A stretch of DNA of 12,992 bases from positions 1 through 12,992 of the forward strand of contig CAYWNA010000328.1 of assembly GCA_964459305.1 (NCBI GenBank), in the 5' to 3' direction. A program made the position numbers and the translations under genes. The first letter of the stretch is position 1, and each line of letters opens with the position of its first letter. Below, in pieces: positions 7,370 to 12,992 of this stretch. The notes beneath the pieces were generated by a model. It did not search any database, was not told where the DNA came from, and was given only the letters and a program-made list of their open reading frames with translations. The stretch is from CAYWNA01 sp964459305. GTDB taxonomy: Bacteria > Planctomycetota > Planctomycetia > Pirellulales > Pirellulaceae.

Positions 7370-8641
7370 ATGAATCGAGCTGACTTGCGTTTCTGGATCA
7401 CGACCTCATTCCTTGTGGTTGCACTAATCATCCCTCCGATAACATCCGGGCAAGAATCCGGCCCCGTGTTGGTTCGTTCGGACATGCCGGATTGGTCACA
7501 GTGGCGTGGCCCGCGTCGCGATGGGATCAGTGAGGAAACCGGCCTGCTGCCTTCCTGGCCGGAGGGTGGTCCCACGCGTCTGTGGACGGCGGAGGGCATT
7601 GGTCGCGGCTACTCGTCACCCATCGTTGCCAACGAGACAATCTACATCACGGGCGACAGCGCAAACGACCTGATCATCAGCGCATTCTCGCCGGATGGCA
7701 AGCTGCGCTGGCAGACGAAGAACGGAGCCGCATGGAAACGCTCGTACCCGGGGACTCGTTCGTCCTGTACCTATGACGTCGGAAGACTCTTTCACATGAA
7801 CGCTCATGGCCGCTTGGCGTGTTTAGACGCAAAGACCGGTAGCGAAGTATGGACAGTCAACGTTCTGGAGCGATTCGAAGGCAGAAACATCACCTGGGGT
7901 ATCAGCGAATCGTTATTGATCCACGGCGACTTGGTGTTTGCTACACCGTGTGGAGCGAAGGGACTGGTCGTTGCACTGAACAAACACACGGGCGATACGG
8001 TGTGGGCGACACCTGCGCTGGACGGCGAACGGCCTTGTTACGCTTCTCCGATTCTGATCAACATTGCCGGTCGAACTCTGCTGATCAACAACGCTACCGA
8101 GAACGCGTTCGCAGTGGATGCCAAAACGGGCGAATTGTGTTGGCAAGTGCCGCAGGAAGATCCGAAGAATACAGTCACTACGATTCCCGTCCTGGCGCAG
8201 AATGAGCTCGTATTCACCAACGCCAGCCGTGGATTCGGAGCGATCTTTGGCGTTCATCTGGATGGACCGCGCGGCGAGAAGACCTGGGTCAAGGAGTTGA
8301 CCATCAGCCACGGAAGTACGGTGTGTATCGATGGTCAAGTCTATGGTGCCTCGAGTCGCGGCGCAACTCGCGGTTGGGTCGCGGTGGATGCGAAAACAGG
8401 CTCGATTCGCTCCAAGGCCCGACTTGATGGCGGTTCGTTGATCTATGCCGATGGCCGTTTCTACTGCTTGACCCAGCGAGGCATGATGACGCTGCAGAAG
8501 CCAACAGCAGGCGGATTCGAAACCGTAGGCAGCTTTCGAATCGGGGAAGGGAAAGACATCTGGGCACATCCCGTTATCTGCAACGGCAGGCTCTATCTGC
8601 GCGTCCACGACACCTTGTTCTGCCACGACATCCGCTCTTGA
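7370..8641 (+). CDS. Secreted PQQ-like beta-propeller protein
   Basis: This 423-residue protein has an N-terminal signal peptide (core SFLVVALIIPPITSG, about residues 13-27), then WSQWRGPRRDGISEETGLL near residues 43-61, the usual opening of planctomycete PQQ-like/BamB-like propellers. Blade motifs follow: LACLDAKTGSEVW, VVALNKHTGDTVW, AFAVDAKTGELCW, WVAVDAKTGSI and a closing VICNGRLYLRVHDTLFCHD. The length fits a single propeller. It has no CxxCH haem site and no extra domain, so a scaffold or ligand-binding role is as likely as enzymatic oxidation. A GGGAG ribosome-binding site is well placed before the ATG. It follows the oxidoreductase by 240 bases and may act with it in the cell envelope, but no partner can be named. 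It is not a close copy of the larger propeller protein: it lacks the methyltransferase part and the heptamer repeats. Confidence 0.87.
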   Translation: MNRADLRFWITTSFLVVALIIPPITSGQESGPVLVRSDMPDWSQWRGPRRDGISEETGLLPSWPEGGPTRLWTAEGIGRGYSSPIVANETIYITGDSANDLIISAFSPDGKLRWQTKNGAAWKRSYPGTRSSCTYDVGRLFHMNAHGRLACLDAKTGSEVWTVNVLERFEGRNITWGISESLLIHGDLVFATPCGAKGLVVALNKHTGDTVWATPALDGERPCYASPILINIAGRTLLINNATENAFAVDAKTGELCWQVPQEDPKNTVTTIPVLAQNELVFTNASRGFGAIFGVHLDGPRGEKTWVKELTISHGSTVCIDGQVYGASSRGATRGWVAVDAKTGSIRSKARLDGGSLIYADGRFYCLTQRGMMTLQKPTAGGFETVGSFRIGEGKDIWAHPVICNGRLYLRVHDTLFCHDIRS

Positions 8642-8730
8642 GCGTCGGCAGAATCCTGATGCCTGTGTGCACCTAGAAGTGGGGGGGTCGGGCAAGGAGT
8701 AGCTGATGATGAACCGCGTGCGCCGGTGTT

Positions 8731-8755
8731 GACGCAATCTATCGGTTGCGTTTTT
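8731..8755 (+). terminator. Intrinsic terminator after the PQQ propeller gene
   Basis: ACGCAA (8732-8737) pairs with TTGCGT (8746-8751) around an 8-base loop and is followed directly by TTTT. A 6-base-pair stem, with a possible G-T pair below it, plus a T-run about 90 bases past the stop codon at 8641 fits rho-independent termination on the + strand. The stem is short, so strength may be modest. Confidence 0.5.
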
Positions 8756-8905
8756 GGCTGAGGCCGAGAGAATCGCCGGCAGATGCTAAAGGGACAACCA
8801 GCGTCCGCGTTCCCGCTCGCCGGCATCCAGAGGTACCAAGCGATTGGGCGACACATTTTGCCAGGCATCTCAATCAACCCGTTGGTTGCAGAAAGCCGGC
8901 GAGCG

Positions 8906-8921
8906 GGGGCCGTCAGGCCCC
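8906..8921. repeat. GC-rich palindromic hairpin, possible dispersed repeat
   Basis: GGGGCC and GGCCCC form a perfect 6-base-pair stem around GTCA. Outer CGAG (8900-8903) and CTCG (8928-8931) could close a longer interrupted stem. There is no T-run, so it resembles a REP-like intergenic palindrome more than a terminator. Only one copy is in this window. Confidence 0.45.
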
Positions 8922-9022
8922 TGATTTCTCGAGTAGACCGATTGTCTCACACACAGTTCTGGAATTCACCGATGGTGAAGTCCTCCGATAGACATACCGG
9001 GTGAGGTTTGCCACTTCAATCA

Positions 9023-9038
9023 GCGGGCTAACGCCCGC
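9023..9038. repeat. GCGGGC-TAAC-GCCCGC palindromic hairpin, possible dispersed repeat
   Basis: A perfect 6-base-pair stem with a TAAC loop, within AGCGGGCTAACGCCCGCCGC. From memory, similar GGGCTAACGCCC palindromes recur between genes in planctomycete genomes; this is not checked here. It is not followed by a T-run. Confidence 0.45.
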
Positions 9039-9110
9039 CGCTCGCCACGGTGGCATGCAACGTTCGGGGCAACAGAGTGAGGTTGGAGCACGGTTCGTCG
9101 TACCGGCTTT

Positions 9111-9137
9111 CATTAACGATTCACGAGTGGTTTAATG
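9111..9137. promoter_or_regulatory. Spaced inverted repeat upstream of the sugar transporter, possible operator
   Basis: CATTAA (9111-9116) and TTAATG (9132-9137) are exact inverted repeats with a 15-base spacer; their centres are 21 bases apart, two DNA turns on one face. It ends 62 bases before the transporter ATG. A dimeric repressor or activator site is plausible, but 6-base arms can arise by chance. Confidence 0.25.
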
Positions 9138-9199
9138 GTCGAAGCTCGTATACGTCCGGAACCTGCTGTTAACTCATTCGCCAACTATCGAGAAGAAAA

Positions 9200-10636
9200 A
9201 TGAACGAAAGCTTAGGCACCTCGCCGGATTCGCCCGCAGACATGAAGGACGAAACAGAAAAGGTCGTCCCTGGTCAGTATGTCTATCCATTCATTCTGGT
9301 AACGACACTGTTCGCACTATGGGGTTTTGCCAACGACATCACTAATCCGCTGGTGCGAGCCTTCAAAGAGATCTTTCTGATCAGCAATGCGCAGAGCAGC
9401 TTGGTGCAATGGGCTTTCTACGGCGGTTACGCCACAATGGCGATTCCAGCAGCCCTGGTCATTCGGAAACTCTCCTTCAAGTCGGGTATTATCATCGGCC
9501 TTTTGCTCTACGCGATCGGCGCCTTGATGACGATTCCGGCCAGCTTGTTCATGGAGTTCAACATTTTCCTGATTGGTTTCTACATCCTGACCTTCGGATT
9601 AGCCTTTCTGGAAACGACCGCCAACCCATATATCCTCTCCATGGGATCGGCGGAGACGGCCACACAGCGTTTGAATCTTGCCCAGGCGTTCAACCCGATC
9701 GGATCGCTGACGGGCATGGTCGTCGCCAGTATGTTTATCCTGCCCAGTCTTCAGGTCGCGGAATTCAGGGAAGCCGAAAAGGCGGCTCACCCCGAGTACG
9801 CCAGCATGCTGCCGAGCAAGGTCGATGGGCTCATTACGACAGCGCTCGAGAATCACGCAGAAGCCGATCCAGAGACGCATCAGGCGATGGTGGCACAAGA
9901 TTTAGGAGTCGTCAGAACGCCGTACGTGATCATCGCCCTGATTGTGCTCGTCGTTTTGGCGATCTTTGTCGTGTCGAAGTTGCCTGACACGGGACACGAG
10001 GAGGACAGAATCGAGATTGTGCCGTTGTTCAAACATTTGCTCTTCAACTTGCACTACACCGGCGGCGTCATCGCACAGACCTTCTATGTCGGCGCGCAGA
10101 TCATGTGCTGGACGTTCATTATTCACTACGGAATGACATTGATCGGGCTAAGCGCCGCCCAGGCACAGAACTGGAACATTGTGGCGATGAGTATCTTCCT
10201 GTGCAGTCGTTTCATTTGCACGTTCATTCTGAAGTACCTGAAACCGGGACTCCTGCTGGGAATTCTGGCCATCGGCGGCATGCTGCTCACGTTGTGTGCG
10301 ATCTTCATTCAGGGAATGCCGGGACTCTACTGCCTGATCGCTGTATCCGCCTGTATGTCGTTGATGTTTCCAACCATCTATGGAATCGCTCTTGATGGAC
10401 TTTCCCCGAACGACGCCAAACTGGGATCCGCAGGTCTGATCTTCGCAATTGTGGGTGGCGCTTTTATGCCGCGGTTACAGGGCACGTTGATCGACGGGGA
10501 CGGAATGACGATCGCGGGACAGGCTCTTGAGTCGGTTCGCGTTTCCTTCTTCCTGCCGGTAGTCTGCTTCGTCGTCATCGCAATTTACGGGTTTCTCGCC
10601 CACGCGATGGCAAGGAAAGAACACATCATGGCATGA
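9200..10636 (+). CDS. FucP-family sugar/H+ symporter (MFS)
   Basis: This 478-residue membrane protein of the major facilitator superfamily takes up a monosaccharide with protons. About 12 hydrophobic segments follow a polar N-terminus of about 27 residues. FALWGFANDITNPLV (residues 38-52), the amphipathic KLSFKSGIIIGLLLYAIGA stretch, LAFLETTANPY around Glu138, and RLNLAQAFN match E. coli FucP by eye with few gaps in the N-terminal half. Glu138 corresponds to FucP Glu135, while FucP's other key acidic residue, Asp46, aligns with Asn49 here and an Asp sits three residues earlier. A loop of about 40 hydrophilic residues (near 190-235) is longer than in FucP. The GH51 gene downstream suggests L-arabinose as substrate, though fucose or other sugars remain possible. 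GAGAAG lies before the ATG. Its stop overlaps the next small ORF (ATGA), so it heads a coupled gene chain. Confidence 0.88.
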   Translation: MNESLGTSPDSPADMKDETEKVVPGQYVYPFILVTTLFALWGFANDITNPLVRAFKEIFLISNAQSSLVQWAFYGGYATMAIPAALVIRKLSFKSGIIIGLLLYAIGALMTIPASLFMEFNIFLIGFYILTFGLAFLETTANPYILSMGSAETATQRLNLAQAFNPIGSLTGMVVASMFILPSLQVAEFREAEKAAHPEYASMLPSKVDGLITTALENHAEADPETHQAMVAQDLGVVRTPYVIIALIVLVVLAIFVVSKLPDTGHEEDRIEIVPLFKHLLFNLHYTGGVIAQTFYVGAQIMCWTFIIHYGMTLIGLSAAQAQNWNIVAMSIFLCSRFICTFILKYLKPGLLLGILAIGGMLLTLCAIFIQGMPGLYCLIAVSACMSLMFPTIYGIALDGLSPNDAKLGSAGLIFAIVGGAFMPRLQGTLIDGDGMTIAGQALESVRVSFFLPVVCFVVIAIYGFLAHAMARKEHIMA

Positions 10637-10776
10637 TCAAACACTCGACTCCTACAGCGATTCACGCGCGGGTCGCCGGGCTATGTCTTTTGCTGGTTGG
10701 CATTACAGGCCGATCGCACGCTGATGACGATCCCGCGATATATCCCAAAGTAGAGGACGGCCGTGAAGAAAATTAA
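10633..10776 (+). CDS. Small ORF (47 codons) with a signal-peptide-like N-terminus, coupled to the transporter
   Basis: The ATG overlaps the transporter stop as ATGA, and the frame ends at TAA 10774-10776, inside the start of the GH51 gene in another frame. The product begins MIKHSTPTAIHARVAG, continues with the hydrophobic core LCLLLVGITG and a cleavage-like SHA-DDD, and ends with a polar tail of about 18 residues (DDDPAIYPKVEDGREEN). This is a convincing export signal with almost no mature protein. Either it is a real tiny exported protein, or the leftover 5' end of a deleted secreted enzyme, or a translated link that couples the transporter to GH51. No family is recognised. An AGGAAAG stretch inside the transporter's last codons lies about 14 bases before the ATG, longer than ideal. 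Confidence 0.5.
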   Translation: MIKHSTPTAIHARVAGLCLLLVGITGRSHADDDPAIYPKVEDGREEN

Positions 10777-12835
10777 CTTTGGCATACTTGCCGATGTGTT
10801 GATGTTGCTTGCTCTGTCAGTCGTTATGTCGTGGCCGGCCCTTGCCCAACACTCCGCGCCCGCCGCCAATCTGTTGCCAAATCTGTCGTTCGAAGAAAGC
10901 CACGCCGATGGAGTGCGCGGCTGGAATCCAAGGGCATGGCAGGGTGAAGAAGACGGACGCTGGAACGTCGCGTCGCCGGGTAGGACTGGGAAGCAATGCG
11001 TTTCCATTCATTCCGAGCGGGGAACGGATGCCGCGTGGTCGACGACGGTCAGCGTCCAGCCCAACTCCTTCTACCGGCTCGCCGGATGGATCAAGACCGA
11101 AAACATGCAAGGCGCCGTTGGTGCTTTGCTCAACATCCAGAACATGCAACATGTCCGCACCACGCGCGTAAGAGGAACGTCGGATTGGACTCGCGTGTCG
11201 ACGGTGTTTCGGACCAGCGAAGAAACCGAGCTGGAAATCAACTGCCTGTTCGGTGGCTGGGGCAAGTCGACCGGGCGGGCCTGGTATGACGATGTCGCTA
11301 TGGAACCGATCACGAACCTCTCCGAACAGACAGAGGCGATCGTTACGATTGACACGGAAGCCCCGTCGATTCCTTACAGCCCTATGCTGTTTGGTGGTTT
11401 CATCGAGCATTTTCACCGTCAGATCTACGGCGGGCTGTTTGAGCCGGGCTCGCGCCTGTCGGACGAAAACGGCTTCCGCAGGGACGTGATCGCTGCGATG
11501 AAGGAGCTGAAGCTTTCGGTGGTGCGTTGGCCAGGTGGCTGCTTCGCCAGCGGATACCACTGGAAAGACGGCGTAGGCAAAACGCGAAAGCCCGTGGCCG
11601 ATCCCGTTTGGGGCGTGACCGATCCCAACACCTTCGGCACGGATGAGTTTCGCCAGTGGTGCCGGCTGGTCGGTTGCGAACCGTATATCTGTACCAACGC
11701 CGGAAACGGCACGCCCGAGGAGATGAAGCAGTGGGTCGAGTACTGCAACGCAACCCAGGGCGAATACGCCGCATTGCGCGAGGCCGGGGGCCGCGCGGGG
11801 CCGCTGAACGTCCGCTACTGGAGCATCGGCAACGAGAACTGGGGCGGTCACGAGATTGGCCGCAAGACGCCGGAGCAGTGGGGACCGCTGGTGAGCAAGT
11901 CGGCAGAGTTAATGCTATCCGCCGACCCGAAGCTCGTGCTTTTCGCCGCCGCGACGCCGAATCGCGACTGGACGCTGCCGCTGTTGGCAACGGCTGGTGA
12001 ATACCTGGACTACGTCGCGATTCACCAGTACTGGCTGCCTTGCTGGGGCAGGGAACTGAGACCCGACTACCTCGGTTGCGTCATGTTGTCCGAAGGACCG
12101 GAACAGACGATCAGCCGCGCGATCGACGTGATCGAGGAGGCCGGCTTTCGCGGCCGGATCAAGCTTGCGTTCGACGAGTGGAATCTGCGGGGCTGGCATC
12201 ACCCGGGTTTCCCGCGCAAGCAGGCAAGCGACCCGACTGACCCGGCCGTACGCGAGCTGATCGGCAAGCGGGATATCAACGCGGACGCCTCACAATACAC
12301 CATGGCCGACGCGCTGTTCTCGGCTTCGTTTCTCAATGCGTGTCTGCGACATGCAAAAGACGTCGGCATGGCCAACATCGCACCGATCGTGAACACCCGC
12401 GGGCCGCTCTACGTTCATCGCGACGGTATCGTACGTCGCACGACGTTTCACGCCCTGGCGATGTACGCTAACCAGCTCGAAGGCCAAGTCGGTCGGCTCG
12501 ACTTGGAGGCGGGGATGTTGGTTCGAGGCAACCGGTTCATTCCGGTGCTCGATGCCGTCGCCACGGTCGACGAGTCACGTGAAACTTGGGCGATTGCTCT
12601 AGTCAACCGCCACCCCTCGGAGCATCTCACGTGCACCGTCAAAATGAAAGATGCCCTACTCGAAGGCACGTACGAAGCGATCATCCTGGCGGGCGACTCG
12701 CCCGACGCCTACAACGACGTCGAGAACCCCAACCGCGTCATGCCCGACAAGAGGCAACTGATATTCAAGCGAGGCGTCGTCCAGCTGCCACCTCACTCGT
12801 TGACAGTGCTCAGCATCAGAAAGCGAAGTCCATAA
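10763..12835 (+). CDS. Secreted GH51 alpha-L-arabinofuranosidase with N-terminal CBM4/9-like module
   Basis: This 690-residue enzyme removes terminal L-arabinofuranose from arabinoxylan or arabinan by retaining hydrolysis. The GTG start follows GAGGA by 5 bases and opens directly into a signal peptide (MKKINFGIL, hydrophobic core, cleavage near ALA-Q at residue 29). Residues of about 35-185 form a CBM4/9-like beta-sandwich module (NLLPNLSFEE, FYRLAGWIKTEN, TGRAWYDDVAMEP). The GH51 catalytic barrel follows, with RWPGGCFASGYHWKDGVG at 255-272, the acid/base Glu358 in IGNENWG, and the nucleophile Glu472 in FDEWNLR. A C-terminal beta domain from about 530 ends with PHSLTVLSI. Many GH51 enzymes are about 500 residues and intracellular; export and the extra module point to work on polymers outside the cytoplasm. 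It overlaps the small ORF upstream and shares TAATG with the next gene. Confidence 0.93.
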   Translation: MKKINFGILADVLMLLALSVVMSWPALAQHSAPAANLLPNLSFEESHADGVRGWNPRAWQGEEDGRWNVASPGRTGKQCVSIHSERGTDAAWSTTVSVQPNSFYRLAGWIKTENMQGAVGALLNIQNMQHVRTTRVRGTSDWTRVSTVFRTSEETELEINCLFGGWGKSTGRAWYDDVAMEPITNLSEQTEAIVTIDTEAPSIPYSPMLFGGFIEHFHRQIYGGLFEPGSRLSDENGFRRDVIAAMKELKLSVVRWPGGCFASGYHWKDGVGKTRKPVADPVWGVTDPNTFGTDEFRQWCRLVGCEPYICTNAGNGTPEEMKQWVEYCNATQGEYAALREAGGRAGPLNVRYWSIGNENWGGHEIGRKTPEQWGPLVSKSAELMLSADPKLVLFAAATPNRDWTLPLLATAGEYLDYVAIHQYWLPCWGRELRPDYLGCVMLSEGPEQTISRAIDVIEEAGFRGRIKLAFDEWNLRGWHHPGFPRKQASDPTDPAVRELIGKRDINADASQYTMADALFSASFLNACLRHAKDVGMANIAPIVNTRGPLYVHRDGIVRRTTFHALAMYANQLEGQVGRLDLEAGMLVRGNRFIPVLDAVATVDESRETWAIALVNRHPSEHLTCTVKMKDALLEGTYEAIILAGDSPDAYNDVENPNRVMPDKRQLIFKRGVVQLPPHSLTVLSIRKRSP

Positions 12836-12992
12836 TGCGGGCGGTACTTATTCTCGTTCTTCTTGCCAACGTTAGCAGGATCTCTGCGCAGGACGTTCCA
12901 CAGTCTGTCGAGCGGACGTGGGCTCAGTTTGATCCTTGTTCGGAACCACTGGAAACGGAGGTCATCCGCGAGTCGATCGAAGACGACATCGT
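12835..12992 (+). CDS. 5' part of an exported alpha/beta-hydrolase, acetylxylan-esterase-like
   Basis: The ATG shares an A with the GH51 stop (TAATG), a strong sign of translational coupling. The first residues MRAVLILVLLANVSRISAQD are a signal peptide. The mature start contains VERTWAQFDPCSEPLETEVI followed by RESIEDDIV at the window edge. Planctomycete secreted acetylxylan-esterase-like alpha/beta-hydrolases, as I recall them, open with a very similar WADFDPR-EPLE-EVVREWEEDG pattern. The catalytic Ser-Asp-His region lies outside the window, so the enzyme class is inferred from this opening and from the GH51 neighbour; removing acetyl groups from xylan would complement arabinose removal. Only 52 codons are visible. 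Confidence 0.6.
   Translation, partial: MRAVLILVLLANVSRISAQDVPQSVERTWAQFDPCSEPLETEVIRESIEDDI

Larger units (their letters stand above)
8642..9199. other. 558-base intergenic stretch with no convincing gene
   Basis: No open frame here has family-like sequence or a good ribosome-binding site; the frames that stay open for 60-80 codons look like chance. It holds a G7 tract (8681-8687), a probable terminator (8731-8755), two GC-rich hairpins (8906-8921 and 9023-9038) and a spaced inverted repeat (9111-9137) close to the transporter gene. The promoter for the sugar-utilisation operon probably lies in its right part. Confidence 0.6.

Noticed and set aside
7370..8641. Calling the PQQ propeller an alcohol dehydrogenase
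   Set aside because: No haem-binding CxxCH, no adjacent-cysteine ring and a single short propeller; dehydrogenase activity is not supported.
8746..9004. Two overlapping 73-81 codon plus-strand frames in the intergenic gap
   Set aside because: No ribosome-binding site, no familiar motif, and they run through a terminator and palindromes.

Overview
The window looks like part of a GC-rich chromosome from a planctomycete-like bacterium, probably a Pirellulales-type relative. This is inferred from gene content: a secreted methyltransferase-fold/PQQ-propeller fusion, a Tat-exported Gfo/Idh/MocA oxidoreductase, a second secreted PQQ-propeller protein, and polysaccharide-degrading genes without visible SusCD partners. 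No rRNA, tRNA, CRISPR array, transposase or integrase was seen. Apart from a gene remnant at the left edge, every gene is on the + strand.

Left part (1-2240): a minus-strand C-terminal half of a YciA-type acyl-CoA thioesterase, apparently lacking its catalytic N-terminal half, runs off the left edge. It faces away from a complete propionyl-CoA synthetase-like gene (PrpE/ACSS3 type) at 333-2240, which is followed by a terminator-like hairpin.

Middle part (2241-8641): three exported proteins are spaced by 137-240 bases. They are a 1105-residue protein with an N-terminal SAM-methyltransferase fold and two PQQ-like beta-propeller regions, a Tat-signal Gfo/Idh/MocA oxidoreductase, and a 423-residue PQQ-like propeller. 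The first of these carries four separate tandem repeats, each with a period of 7 bases and each different in sequence, located at its two domain junctions. A hairpin plus T-run (8731-8755) probably ends this block.

Right part (8642-12992): a 558-base non-coding stretch with GC-rich hairpins precedes a tight gene chain. It contains a FucP-family sugar/H+ symporter, a 47-codon signal-peptide-like ORF joined to it by an ATGA overlap, a GH51 alpha-L-arabinofuranosidase with an N-terminal CBM4/9-like module (GTG start overlapping the small ORF), and, by a TAATG overlap, the start of an exported alpha/beta-hydrolase resembling acetylxylan esterases. The likely joint role is removal of arabinose and acetyl side groups from arabinoxylan-type polymers outside the cytoplasm, with uptake of the freed sugar by the symporter.

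The most unusual points are the heptamer repeats tolerated inside a coding sequence, the secreted SAM-fold domain, and the small coupled signal-peptide ORF missing from a 60-codon gene threshold. All family calls are by eye from motifs; no database search was run.
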